A stretch of DNA of 64,000 bases from Paenibacillus lentus (GTDB taxonomy: Bacteria; Bacillota; Bacilli; Paenibacillales; Paenibacillaceae). Positions within the stretch are counted from its first letter, which is position 1, and every line of letters begins with the position of its first letter. Below are positions 53,116-61,744 of the stretch, piece by piece. The translations under genes and the position numbers were made by a program. The DNA is taken from the NCBI RefSeq assembly GCF_003931855.1, contig NZ_CP034248.1, forward strand, positions 1,302,001 to 1,366,000, given 5' to 3'. The notes below the pieces were generated by a model. The model worked only from the letters and a program-made list of their open reading frames with translations, was not told where the DNA came from and did no database searches.

Positions 53116-53754
53116 ATGAATAAGAAAAAAGCGCTGCTGATCGGAGATTACACTCATCCTAAATTTTATCCCCTGCAAGGGGTGGATCTGGAAATTACCC
53201 ATATTTTAAATGATCATTTTTCAGTACAATGTACAGAGAATAATCAAATGCTTGAGGAAAGCAACTTGCAGTCGTTCGATCTGTGTATATCCTATCATGA
53301 CAGTTGGAGAGAGAAGCTGTCTTCCAAGCAGACCGCGGGTCTTTTGTCTTGCATCAGCGGTGGACGTGGCCTGCTTATCCTTCATAACGGCATTGTGTTG
53401 CAGAAAAAATATGAGCTTGCACAGCTCATCGGCGCAAGAAACACAACGCATCCTTCTATTCACAAATTGGAAATGCGCGTCTCTGCACCGGAACATGATA
53501 TTATGCAAAATATTTCGTCTTTTGAAATCGAGGACGAGCCATATCGATTTGAATTTGATCCGTTTAGTGAAACGACCATTTTACTGGAATATGAAATGGA
53601 CGGAGAATGGTATCCGGCGGCATGGGCCCATTCTTATGGGCTTGGCCGTGTAGTGTATCTGCTGCCAGGACGTGATCAGGTTGTGTTCCAGCATCCGGAA
53701 TATCGCAAGCTTTTGCTGCAGGCTGCGAAGTGGGCGGCAAGGTCGCCAGGTTAA
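53116..53754 (+). CDS. ThuA-like (glutamine-amidotransferase-fold) protein
   Basis: 212 residues. KALLIGDYTHPKFYPL at the start, FDLCISYHDSW, GGRGLLILHNGI and the late GLGRVVYLLPGRDQVVFQHPEYRKLL match the ThuA domain first seen in trehalose utilisation. It is cytosolic with no signal peptide. The fold is related to class I glutamine amidotransferases, but the catalytic Cys is not evident. AGGAGG at about 53102-53107 fixes the start. Probably co-transcribed with the HemD-like gene; no functional link is known. Confidence 0.83.
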   Translation: MNKKKALLIGDYTHPKFYPLQGVDLEITHILNDHFSVQCTENNQMLEESNLQSFDLCISYHDSWREKLSSKQTAGLLSCISGGRGLLILHNGIVLQKKYELAQLIGARNTTHPSIHKLEMRVSAPEHDIMQNISSFEIEDEPYRFEFDPFSETTILLEYEMDGEWYPAAWAHSYGLGRVVYLLPGRDQVVFQHPEYRKLLLQAAKWAARSPG

Positions 53755-53807
53755 GCTGTTTCAACGATTCAAAACAATTAGATGCTAAAATAACGGATTA
53801 TAGATCC

Positions 53808-53853
53808 TAAAAAGGCCGGAACGCTGATTGGATGGGCGGGTTCGGTCTTTTTA
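53808..53853 (+). terminator. Intrinsic terminator
   Basis: AAAAAGGCCGGAAC and GTTCGGTCTTTTT pair with G-U and enclose an 18-base loop, followed by T and A. Confidence 0.75.
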
Positions 53854-53887
53854 AATCAAGATACCAAAAACAACGAGGTGGATATAT

Positions 53888-55297
53888 TTGACAACTTTTG
53901 AGCAATGGGGCATTTTGCCTGAGCTGATTCATACCTTACAGAGTCATGGCATTAGCCGTCCGACGCCAGTGCAGCAGGAAGCTGTACCTGTGCTGCTGGC
54001 CGGGGAGGACGTTATCGTGCAAGCGCAGACGGGGACGGGGAAAACGCTGGCTTTTCTGCTGCCGATTATGGACAAGTTGAAGGCTGACCGTCCTGATGCG
54101 CAAGCGCTAATTATTACGCCTACACGGGAATTGGCTATCCAAATCACTGCAGAGGCGCGCAAGCTGGCGGCTGCACGTGAAGGGATATCCATTCTGGCCG
54201 CTTATGGAGGACAGGACGTAGAACGGCAGCTCCGCAAACTGCAAAATGGAACCCAACTGGTCATCGGTACCCCGGGCCGTCTGTTGGATCATTTGCGCCG
54301 GGGTTCGCTTACGCTGGGAGCCGTACGCATGCTGGTGCTGGACGAGGCAGATCAGATGCTGCATATGGGGTTTCTTGCTGAGGTAGAGGCGATTATTCGC
54401 ATGGTTCCGAAGAGTCGGCAGACGATGTTGTTCTCGGCGACAATGCCGGATAACGTGAAGCGGCTGGCAAGGACTTACATGGACCGTCCCCGGGATATTC
54501 GGATTGCGGAAACCTCCCGCATTACTTTGGACAGCATCCGGCAAATTGTTGTGGAGTGCACGGACCGGGGCAAACAAGGTGCGCTGATCGAGATGATCCG
54601 AAGTCATCGTCCTTACTTGGCGGTCATTTTCTGTCGGACGAAGCGGCGCGCCAGCAAGCTGAATGAGGCTCTGCAGGAGGCAGGTTTTGCTTCGGACGAG
54701 CTGCACGGCGATTTGTCTCAATCAAAGCGGGAACAGGTTATGCGCGCGTTTCGAGATGCGAAGCTGGAGCTCCTCGTGGCGACGGATGTCGCGGCACGCG
54801 GGATCGACGTAGAAGGCGTAACCCATGTATTTAACTACGATATCCCTCAGGATGTGGATAGTTATATTCACCGGATCGGCCGTACCGGGCGAGCTGGTGA
54901 GAAAGGAATAGCCATAACCTTTGCCTCTCCAAGAGATATCGATGCGCTGCGAAACATTGAGCGAGGTATTGGTTTGAAGCTGGAGCGGCAGCGCCAGGAT
55001 AAGAGTGGGGCGGCCGTCGTCGTGAAGGAGCAGACGACGGGGAAGCGGGAATCCAGGGACGGAGCTGGAAGGGGAAGAAGGACGGAGGGCAGGAAGACGG
55101 CAAACGGGAAAACGAATGGAGGCCGACGAGGGGGCGCGGAAAGTGCTAGTGGCTGGGGGCGTGGAGCCTCTTCGTCCGGTCGAGCCCGGGGTGGAAGGAA
55201 TGCCCATGCAAGAGGCGGGTCTGCTGGTTCTTCCCCGCGTGGAGACGGCGGGGGAAGACGCGGCGGAAGAGAACGCGGTGGACGGCGGGGCCGCTAA
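53888..55297 (+). CDS. DEAD-box RNA helicase with RG-rich tail
   Basis: 469 residues from a TTG start with GAGGTGG upstream. Motifs in order: Q-motif GISRPTPVQQEAVP, Walker A AQTGTGKT, PTRELA, DEAD in LVLDEADQM, SAT in LFSATMP, and VATDVAARGIDVEGV with HRIGRTGRAG. The core ends near residue 370; the last 95 residues are Arg/Gly/Lys-rich (for example GGGRRGGRERGGRRGR) and should bind RNA nonspecifically, as in CshA-type cold-shock helicases. The DbpA-type 23S-binding domain is absent. Unwinds structured RNA during ribosome assembly or decay. Confidence 0.95.
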   Translation: MTTFEQWGILPELIHTLQSHGISRPTPVQQEAVPVLLAGEDVIVQAQTGTGKTLAFLLPIMDKLKADRPDAQALIITPTRELAIQITAEARKLAAAREGISILAAYGGQDVERQLRKLQNGTQLVIGTPGRLLDHLRRGSLTLGAVRMLVLDEADQMLHMGFLAEVEAIIRMVPKSRQTMLFSATMPDNVKRLARTYMDRPRDIRIAETSRITLDSIRQIVVECTDRGKQGALIEMIRSHRPYLAVIFCRTKRRASKLNEALQEAGFASDELHGDLSQSKREQVMRAFRDAKLELLVATDVAARGIDVEGVTHVFNYDIPQDVDSYIHRIGRTGRAGEKGIAITFASPRDIDALRNIERGIGLKLERQRQDKSGAAVVVKEQTTGKRESRDGAGRGRRTEGRKTANGKTNGGRRGGAESASGWGRGASSSGRARGGRNAHARGGSAGSSPRGDGGGRRGGRERGGRRGR

Positions 55298-55403
55298 ATT
55301 AGTGAGAAGGATGAAATGAATCGCAACATAATCGCTTTAAATTACGTTTAAAAGAATAGATATATGGCCCTCAATGGAAAGGGAATGAAGGGGAGAGCAC
55401 AGA

Positions 55404-56264
55404 GTGAATTTTCGAAAGAAGTCGTTATCAGTAATTTTGGTTTGTTTAATGGCAATAGTCGTTATGGCTGGATGCGGTAAGGAAGACTCCGCGAAGCCGA
55501 GCAATTCATACGTCATAGGAACGAATGCAGATCAATCGAATAATAGCGAGGGAAAAGGTGCTCATGAAGAGGAACCGAAGGGTGGTTCCGGCCAATCCTC
55601 CGGGCAGGATGCCGAGCACAATGGGGATCAACCATCGGGTGAAAGCTCTAATGGTGTGGACAAGGCAGCTGCCGCGGATCCAGACAGTATTGCGGTACTC
55701 ATAAATAAGGAGCTGGCGCTTCCAGAGGATTATGAGCCTTCCGATTTGGTTTATCCGGATGTTCGCTTTACGTTCAAAGAGAAAATCGAGAAGCGGATGA
55801 TGCGGAGTGAAGCCGCTAAGGCGCTGGAGGAAATGTTCGCCGGGGCGGAAGAGGACGGGATCTATTTGGCGGGGGTATCCGCCTATCGCTCCCACAGCAC
55901 CCAGAGATCTTTGTTTAACCGCTATGTGGATAGAGACGGGGAAGAGAAAGCCAAGACGTATAGCGCTGTTCCAGGGCATAGTGAGCATGAGACAGGACTA
56001 GCTATCGACGTATCGGGAAGTGATGGTAAATGCGCGGTAGAGGATTGCTTCGGGGGGACGAAGGAGGCAGAATGGCTCGCACAGCATTCTGCTGAGTATG
56101 GGTTTATCATTCGTTATCCAGAAGGTAAAGAATCGATTACAGGCTATAAATACGAGCCCTGGCATTTGCGTTACGTTGGTAAAGAGATTGCGGCGGATAT
56201 TTTTGCAAGAGGCATTACATTAGAGGAATATTACGATGCGGTTCCAGTTTCCGGGACGCCTTAA
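55404..56264 (+). CDS. D-alanyl-D-alanine carboxypeptidase lipoprotein, VanY/M15B family
   Basis: 286 residues from a GTG start (GGGGAGAG upstream). The lipoprotein signal has lipobox MAGC (Cys at about 23), then a Ser/Gly/Glu-rich linker to about 95. The M15B peptidase domain carries the zinc-binding SEHETGLAIDVSG (His and Asp) and EPWHLRYVGKE (His), plus SAYRSHSTQRSLF. It trims the terminal D-Ala from peptidoglycan stem peptides outside the membrane. No van operon surrounds it, so this is a housekeeping wall enzyme and not by itself a resistance determinant. Confidence 0.92.
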   Translation: MNFRKKSLSVILVCLMAIVVMAGCGKEDSAKPSNSYVIGTNADQSNNSEGKGAHEEEPKGGSGQSSGQDAEHNGDQPSGESSNGVDKAAAADPDSIAVLINKELALPEDYEPSDLVYPDVRFTFKEKIEKRMMRSEAAKALEEMFAGAEEDGIYLAGVSAYRSHSTQRSLFNRYVDRDGEEKAKTYSAVPGHSEHETGLAIDVSGSDGKCAVEDCFGGTKEAEWLAQHSAEYGFIIRYPEGKESITGYKYEPWHLRYVGKEIAADIFARGITLEEYYDAVPVSGTP

Positions 56265-56290
56265 TAGCTCTAAGCGACAAATGAGAACTA

Positions 56291-56322
56291 AGGGTGATTT
56301 CTTCAGGAAATCCCCTTTTTTT
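56291..56322 (+). terminator. Intrinsic terminator
   Basis: AGGGTGATTTC and GAAATCCCC pair with one bulged T, then a T-run. Confidence 0.75.
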
Positions 56323-56360
56323 ATGCAAAATAGGGATGATCGCTCACAAAACAGTTGACG

Positions 56361-56377
56361 CTGATAATGATTATCAG
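56361..56377. promoter_or_regulatory. Fur box of the ABC ATPase/FhuF-like pair
   Basis: CTGATAATGATTATCAG is a perfect 17-base palindrome matching the Fur consensus, about 100 bases before the ATPase gene and just after TTGACG, a -35-like hexamer. Confidence 0.9.
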
Positions 56378-56475
56378 TATCTTTAGAACAGAGGGTTTTA
56401 TTTTAAATCATGGTCGGGTTGTGTTCATATAAATTATCAATATGTTTATGTCGTAACTGGGAAAGGGAGATTGTT

Positions 56476-57327
56476 ATGGTGGCATTAAATACATCCCATT
56501 TAAATATCGCTTATGGAGATCGTCTCATCGTAGAGGATCTGAATATCAGTATTCCTAAAGGAAAAATTACCGCTCTTGTCGGGGCTAACGGTTCGGGGAA
56601 GTCGACGGTACTGAAGACAATGGCCCGGATACTGCAGCCTAAGGGCGGAACTGTACTGTTAAACGGAAAATCCATTCATAAGCAATCGACGCGCGAGGTG
56701 GCGAAGCAGTTGGCTATTTTGCCCCAGAATCCGACAGCGCCTGACGGGCTTACAGTATACGAGCTTGTGTCGTACGGCCGTTTCCCGCACCAGAAGGGAT
56801 TCGGCAGCTTGAAATCAGAGGATCGGCAAATCGTGGATTGGGCGATTACTGCTACCGGGATGAATGAGTTTGCAGATCGGGCACTGGAGCAGCTATCTGG
56901 GGGACAGCGGCAGAGGGCATGGATAGCTATGGCGCTTGCTCAGGAAACGGATATCCTATTCCTTGATGAACCGACGACCTTTTTGGATATGGCACATCAG
57001 CTTGAAGTTCTGCAGCTTCTAGAGCAGTTGAACGCGGAATCCAGTCGCACCATCGTTATGGTCGTGCATGATTTGAACCATGCAGCTAGATATGCCCATC
57101 ACATGATTGCTATTAAGAAAGGGCAAGCCATTGCGGAAGGAGCACCGTCAGAAGTAGTGACTTCTTCGGTTCTGCGTGAGGTTTTCGGCATTGAAGCTGA
57201 TATTGTAACGGATCCGCGCAGTGGGGTGCCGCTATGCCTTCCATATGAACTGTACCGTGTAGCCGAAAGCAAAGGACAGCTTCCGAAGAACAGTGTTCTT
57301 ACCGGTGGCAAGGTAGCCGTATATTAA
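56476..57327 (+). CDS. Iron-siderophore ABC transporter ATPase (FecE/YusV-like), without permeases
   Basis: 283 residues. Walker A is GANGSGKST, the signature [15 protein letters not shown], Walker [13 protein letters not shown] and the H-loop VVHDLNHA. The DEPTTFLD variant is typical of siderophore ATPases such as YusV. AAAGGGAGA lies before the ATG at 56476; the longer reading from 56410 lacks support. No permease or binding protein is adjacent, so it probably energises several FecCD-type importers encoded elsewhere. A perfect Fur box lies upstream. Confidence 0.92.
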   Translation: MVALNTSHLNIAYGDRLIVEDLNISIPKGKITALVGANGSGKSTVLKTMARILQPKGGTVLLNGKSIHKQSTREVAKQLAILPQNPTAPDGLTVYELVSYGRFPHQKGFGSLKSEDRQIVDWAITATGMNEFADRALEQLSGGQRQRAWIAMALAQETDILFLDEPTTFLDMAHQLEVLQLLEQLNAESSRTIVMVVHDLNHAARYAHHMIAIKKGQAIAEGAPSEVVTSSVLREVFGIEADIVTDPRSGVPLCLPYELYRVAESKGQLPKNSVLTGGKVAVY

Positions 57328-57375
57328 TAGCAGCCGCTGAGGTGCTTATGCGGTATGCCAGAGCAGGAGGAGAAT

Positions 57376-58188
57376 ATGGATCGACTGGCTATCGACTATC
57401 AATTTCTGGAGCAACAATGCCACGTAATCGGTGATTGTAGAGAGCAGGCCATTTACACGATAGCGGGGTTGGACTTCCTTGATCGGCAGCGCGCGGAAAG
57501 GTTTCTGACCCTGTATCAAGCCGAAATCAAGGGGCTTGATATTCAGGTTGCAGCCACGTATTTCGCAGCAAGCTGGCGGGTTCTGTGTACGGCATTGCAG
57601 TACATGGTTTCATTGACAAGCTCTCGTTTAAATTTCAACTTAGAGAATTTAACGCTGCAGATCGTTCCGGTTCGTCAATTCCCAACGATCTTTTTCGTGT
57701 TGCACAGCAGTAGTGAGCTGACATGGCCCGAAGGCGAAGCAAGCGAGTGGCGGGAAGCGCAGCTGGGGAGCTTTTACAAAGAAACGCTGCGGCCGGTAAT
57801 GGAAACGGCGGCTCAGGTATCAGGGCTGCCCGTGACGCAGCTATGGGGACAGCTCCCTCTCGGAGTTACTTATTACCTCCGGCAGTTGGCAAATCAGTTG
57901 GAAACCGAGGAGCAACGGAACCAACTAAGGACTAATTATGAATATTTAAGGACGATTTCGCCGGATTGGTTCGGTATTAGGCGTAATCCGTTTGTTTTAA
58001 AGGAAATTTTAGTCGACAATCCTTATTCGCCAGGCGAGAAGATGCCCCTTAAGCCGACATGTTGTCTTGCCTATCGCACGGATACAGGCCTCGGATATTG
58101 CTACAGCTGCCCGAAGCTGACCAAGAAACAAAGGGAGCAGAAGCGAGCCGAGCTGATGCAGCAACAGATGGAATCCAGCAGTAAATAA
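57376..58188 (+). CDS. FhuF-like ferric-siderophore reductase (2Fe-2S)
   Basis: 270 residues from the ATG at 57376, with AGGAGGA 5 bases upstream. The C-terminal TCCLAYRTDTGLGYCYSC gives the FhuF-type C-C-x10-C-x2-C pattern that binds a 2Fe-2S cluster. The preceding 220 residues form the FhuF/IucA-C-like helical domain (FAASWRVLCTALQYMVSL). It should release iron from imported siderophores in the cytosol. It forms a Fur-controlled pair with the ATPase, 48 bases upstream. Confidence 0.88.
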   Translation: MDRLAIDYQFLEQQCHVIGDCREQAIYTIAGLDFLDRQRAERFLTLYQAEIKGLDIQVAATYFAASWRVLCTALQYMVSLTSSRLNFNLENLTLQIVPVRQFPTIFFVLHSSSELTWPEGEASEWREAQLGSFYKETLRPVMETAAQVSGLPVTQLWGQLPLGVTYYLRQLANQLETEEQRNQLRTNYEYLRTISPDWFGIRRNPFVLKEILVDNPYSPGEKMPLKPTCCLAYRTDTGLGYCYSCPKLTKKQREQKRAELMQQQMESSSK

Positions 58189-58212
58189 GCCGCCTCGATG
58201 GGCGGCTTTTGT
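58187..58212 (+). terminator. Intrinsic terminator
   Basis: AAGCCGCC-TCGATG-GGCGGCTT then TT, overlapping the stop codon of the reductase gene. Confidence 0.85.
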
Positions 58213-58228
58213 CATAAGCAATTAATAA

Positions 58229-58864
58229 TTACCCCTCAAGGGATTGCAAAGCTTGTGCAATTGGTGTATCTCCTGCGACCAAATTGAAGGAGGTGTTCTC
58301 CGTTTCGGACAGCGTTAGAGCAAGGACAGCGGCCTGGGCTAAATCACTTCTTGGAATGAACCCCAGATCGGTAAATTCCTGATGTACAGATACTTTGCCG
58401 GTCGGTAGTTCGTCGGTCAGCCCTCCCGGACGTAAGATGGTATGACATAGAGTGCTCGCTTCGAGCACTTTTTCAGCCCGGCGCTTGGCAGATAAATACG
58501 GTTTGAGAATTTTTGGCATACGCTCCGGCTCCAATGTCCCCATAGAGCTTATGAGGATGAAGCGCTTAACACCGAGTAACTCGGATTGTTCGATCAAACG
58601 AACGGTTCCGAGATGGTCAATTTCCTCAGGATCGCTTTTATCTCCTGCACCGACTGCACAGATGACAGCATCCGCATCAATTATCCCCTCCGAGAATTCA
58701 GTATTTAAATCTCCGATGTACGGCATCGCCCCCCACTTCAGTAAGTTAAATCTTTGTTCCTCACTGCGAACCAGCCCCCTTACGTTATAATTTCCTTTTT
58801 GAAGCGCTTTAATGATGTGACGACCTGTTCTTCCGTGCGCTCCCGCTACGAATACAGTATACAT
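58229..58864 (-). CDS. NAD(P)-binding protein, atypical SDR (YhfK/NmrA-like)
   Basis: 211 residues. N-terminal dinucleotide fold VFVAGAHGRTGRHIIKALQKG, then DADAVICAVGAGDKSDP, RFILISSMGT and a YLSAKRRAEKVL segment with Lys in the usual place. This is the atypical short-chain dehydrogenase group of YwnB/YhfK. Cytosolic; the substrate is unknown. It is transcribed divergently from the NADH oxidase and shares a promoter region with three Rex/Fnr-type palindromes, so it may be co-regulated. Confidence 0.88.
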   Translation of the reverse strand: MYTVFVAGAHGRTGRHIIKALQKGNYNVRGLVRSEEQRFNLLKWGAMPYIGDLNTEFSEGIIDADAVICAVGAGDKSDPEEIDHLGTVRLIEQSELLGVKRFILISSMGTLEPERMPKILKPYLSAKRRAEKVLEASTLCHTILRPGGLTDELPTGKVSVHQEFTDLGFIPRSDLAQAAVLALTLSETENTSFNLVAGDTPIAQALQSLEG

Positions 58865-58968
58865 GGCAGCCCTCCGGTCATTTTATAAATGATATTGGTA
58901 TCATTTCCCCAAAGCAATTGGGTTATTTATCATTACCCTCACAAAAAATATTAAATAGCCTCTTGCAA

Positions 58969-58984
58969 TGTGAAAAATATCACA
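58969..58984. promoter_or_regulatory. Rex/Fnr-type operator 1 of the nox region
   Basis: TGTGAAAAATATCACA, a perfect TGTGA-N6-TCACA palindrome like that at 4645-4660. Confidence 0.7.
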
Positions 58985-59003
58985 CTATAATAAGAGTCAC
59001 AAG

Positions 59004-59017
59004 GTGAATCATTTCAC
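59004..59017. promoter_or_regulatory. Rex/Fnr-type operator 2 of the nox region
   Basis: GTGAATCATTTCAC; the complementary strand reads TTGTGAAATGATTCAC, close to the Rex consensus. Confidence 0.65.
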
Positions 59018-59035
59018 AAATCAACCGCATTTTAA

Positions 59036-59049
59036 GTGATGTATTTCAC
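59036..59049. promoter_or_regulatory. Rex/Fnr-type operator 3 of the nox region
   Basis: GTGATGTATTTCAC; the complementary strand reads TTGTGAAATACATCAC. The three sites are spaced 35 and 32 bases apart (about three helical turns). Confidence 0.65.
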
Positions 59050-59111
59050 AATAAACATCCCGAATTTTGAACAATATATAACATCGGGCGATTATTAAGG
59101 AGGAAATAATA

Positions 59112-60473
59112 ATGAGAGTAGCAGTTATTGGATGTACCCATGCAGGGACGGCAGCCATTGTAAACACGGCACAATTGTATCCGGAGGCAGAGATTACCGT
59201 ATATGAGCGCAATGATAACATTTCATTCCTGTCGTGCGGCATTGCTCTATATGTCGGCGGCGTGGTCAAGGATCCCCAAGGATTGTTCTACTCGTCGCCT
59301 GGGCAGTTGGCGGAGTTGGGCGTAAACACGAAAATGTTGCATGAGGTTATTTCCGTCGACACAGATCGGAAGGAGTTAATTGCACGTAATTTGCAGACCG
59401 GGGAAGAATGCACAGATCATTTCGACAAGCTTATCGTGACGACGGGCTCCTGGCCTGTTGTACCTAAATTCCCTGGAATCGAGCTGGATAACATCATTCT
59501 GTCCAAAAACTTCAATCATTCCAACATGATCATTGAAAAAGGGAAGGAAGCGCAAAATATCGTCGTGGTTGGCGCAGGCTATATTGGTATTGAATTGGTC
59601 GAGGCCTTTCAGATGAATGGGAAAAACGTTACTCTGATTGACGCAGAGGAGCGAATCTTGAGCAAATATTTGGATGCGGAATATACGAATCTGATCGAGG
59701 ATTCACTTCGCGAACGAGGAATTACGTTAGCGCTTGGCAAGAAGGTCGAACGCTTTGAAGGTAATGATGGTAAAGTGACTACCGTCGTTACGAACCAAGG
59801 GTCATATCCTGCAGATGTCGTTATTCTATGCATCGGATTCCGTCCGAATACGGAGCTGCTGAAAGGGCAGGTCGATATGCTGGATAATGGAGCCATAATC
59901 GTAGATGAGTATATGCGTACCAGCAAGCCCGATGTATACGCCGCAGGAGATAGCTGTGCGATCTACTATAACCCGCTCAAGAAGCATGCGTATATTCCTC
60001 TTGCAACCAATGCCGTGCGGATGGGAACCCTTGCTGCTCGTAACCTGGTATCTCCCACAGTGAAATACATGGGAACGCAAGGAACTTCCGGCATTAAGAT
60101 TTATGAGAATAACATTGCGGGAACAGGCCTTACCGAGACAGCGGCTAAGGAAGCGGGACTTCAAGTCGATTCCGTACTTGTGACGGACAACTATCGTCCG
60201 GAGTTTATGCCCACCCACGAGCCTGTCATGCTGAAGCTCGTCTACGAGCAAGGAACAAGACGCATTCTTGGAGCTCAAATCATGTCCAAGGTAGATTTGA
60301 CGCAATCGATCAATACGATTTCCGTATGCATTCAGAATGACATGAAGATGGAGGAGCTCGCATTTGTAGATTTCTTCTTCCAACCGCATTTTAACAAGCC
60401 GTGGAATTTCTTGAACAGTGCGGGCTTGCAGGCGCTCCCTGAAGTGCCTGCACGTGAAGCCGTGCACAGCTAA
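59112..60473 (+). CDS. nox: NADH oxidase, water-forming (FAD, CoA-disulfide reductase family)
   Basis: 453 residues. FAD-binding VAVIGCTHAGTAAI with His10, redox-active Cys42 in SFLSCGIALYVGG, the NADH fold NIVVVGAGYIGIELVEAF and the second FAD motif SKPDVYAAGDSCAIYY. This is the single-cysteine family that oxidises NADH and reduces O2 to water; CoA-disulfide reductase is an alternative. AAGGAGG at about 59096-59102 fixes the start. Three Rex/Fnr-type operators precede it, as expected for an enzyme that restores NAD+. Confidence 0.93.
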   Translation: MRVAVIGCTHAGTAAIVNTAQLYPEAEITVYERNDNISFLSCGIALYVGGVVKDPQGLFYSSPGQLAELGVNTKMLHEVISVDTDRKELIARNLQTGEECTDHFDKLIVTTGSWPVVPKFPGIELDNIILSKNFNHSNMIIEKGKEAQNIVVVGAGYIGIELVEAFQMNGKNVTLIDAEERILSKYLDAEYTNLIEDSLRERGITLALGKKVERFEGNDGKVTTVVTNQGSYPADVVILCIGFRPNTELLKGQVDMLDNGAIIVDEYMRTSKPDVYAAGDSCAIYYNPLKKHAYIPLATNAVRMGTLAARNLVSPTVKYMGTQGTSGIKIYENNIAGTGLTETAAKEAGLQVDSVLVTDNYRPEFMPTHEPVMLKLVYEQGTRRILGAQIMSKVDLTQSINTISVCIQNDMKMEELAFVDFFFQPHFNKPWNFLNSAGLQALPEVPAREAVHS

Positions 60474-60511
60474 TCCTAGCATGATGCAGCTGCCGATCCC
60501 CATTTGAACAG

Positions 60512-60551
60512 GCCACTGCCAAGGAGAACATCCCTTGCGCAGTGGCTTCTT
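60512..60551 (+). terminator. Intrinsic terminator of nox
   Basis: GCCACTGC (60512-60519) and GCAGTGGC (60539-60546), with the inner AAGG/CCTT extending the stem, then TTCTTTC. Confidence 0.7.
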
Positions 60552-60656
60552 TCATGTCTAACGTGACTTATATTACATTGCTGGCGCGGCAAGGCACGAT
60601 ACAATAATGAGGAAATAGAGATAGAGTAGTGTCTAGTTATAGAGGAGATGATAACC

Positions 60657-61478
60657 ATGGCTTATTACAAACCTCCGCAAATCGCGGAAATAACCGTGGA
60701 TACGGGAGTCCAAAAGGCACGCAATCCGCTTCTGACGGTCATGATATTAGGATTTCTTGGCGGAGCCTTTATCGCTCTGGGCTTTTTGCTCGATATTCGA
60801 GTGATCAGCAACGCACCCCAGGAATGGGGGAGCATCGTTAATTTTATCGGTGCTGCCGTGTTCCCGATCGGTCTTATTCTTGTTCTGCTCGCAGGAGGCG
60901 AGCTGCTTACGGGCAATATGATGGCCGTGCCGCTTGCACGAATGGCTAAGCGCATCACAACGTTGGAAATGCTGAAGAACATCCTGCTCATTACCTTTGC
61001 TAATTTTCTAGGAGCCGTCTTTGTTGCTTATTTCTTTGGGCATGTCGTTGGGTTGACTGCCAGCGGCCCTTATCTTGATAAATTAATTGCTATGGCTGGA
61101 CATAAGCTCGACGACAGCTTCCTACAGGCCTTTGTATCCGGGATCGGCTGCAATTGGCTCGTTGCTCTTGCGGTCTGGTTGTCCTATGGCGCAGATAATA
61201 TGAGCGGCAAAATTCTCGGTATTTGGTTCCCGACCATGGCCTTTGTTGCTATCGGCTTTCAACACGTTGTTGCCAACATGTTCCTGATTCCCGCAGCGAT
61301 TTTTGAAGGCTATTTTTCTTGGGGAGATTACATTAGAAATTTCGTGCCTGTCTGGCTGGGCAATTTGACCGGCGGCGCACTATTTGTGGCGGGAGCATAC
61401 TGGACGGCTTATCTTAAGGATAAGGGTAAGCAGCTTAGCTCCAGTCCAGCCGCTGCTAGCGGTCAAAAAACCGCTTAA
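60657..61478 (+). CDS. Formate/nitrite transporter (FocA/NirC family)
   Basis: 273 residues with six membrane helices of the pentameric FNT channel. Family blocks are AGGELLTGNMMAVPLARMAKR in the first half and GIGCNWLVALAVWLSYGADNMSGKI followed by GFQHVVANMFLIPAAIFEG in the second. I choose the ATG at 60657 because GAGGAG lies 9 bases upstream; one at 60648 is too close. Transports formate or nitrite. The molybdopterin enzyme downstream suggests formate, but the two genes are separated by a terminator. Confidence 0.93.
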   Translation: MAYYKPPQIAEITVDTGVQKARNPLLTVMILGFLGGAFIALGFLLDIRVISNAPQEWGSIVNFIGAAVFPIGLILVLLAGGELLTGNMMAVPLARMAKRITTLEMLKNILLITFANFLGAVFVAYFFGHVVGLTASGPYLDKLIAMAGHKLDDSFLQAFVSGIGCNWLVALAVWLSYGADNMSGKILGIWFPTMAFVAIGFQHVVANMFLIPAAIFEGYFSWGDYIRNFVPVWLGNLTGGALFVAGAYWTAYLKDKGKQLSSSPAAASGQKTA

Positions 61479-61509
61479 CTTACTTGGCAAATATATTTTG
61501 TAGTTATAT

Positions 61510-61554
61510 AAGCCTTTCTCATAGCTGGCATAGCGTGCTGGACGAGAGAGGCTT
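61510..61554 (+). terminator. Terminator-like hairpin
   Basis: AAGCCTTTCTC and GAGAGAGGCTT pair with one G-U across a 23-base loop, followed by ATTTGTGTTTT. Confidence 0.6.
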
Positions 61555-61744
61555 ATTTGTGTTTTATATACAGCATGCGGGTTTTCATGAGCTCTATATC
61601 GGTAAGAGCATGATCAACCCTCGATTGAGCCTTTACATGAATTTACAAAGGGCTATATGATAGATCTGATATAAAATAGATATCTAAATCAGCTTTGAGC
61701 ATAATCATTAGCTCGATGTTTGCCTGGAAAGGTGTGTATAAAAC

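Noticed and set aside
54107-54721. 204-codon minus-strand ORF, and others opposite the helicase tail
   Set aside because: They are antisense to conserved DEAD-box motifs or to the GC-rich RG tail, which keeps several frames open by composition.
55404-56264. VanY-type gene as a sign of vancomycin resistance
   Set aside because: No vanHAX or vanRS genes are nearby; M15B carboxypeptidase lipoproteins are common housekeeping enzymes.
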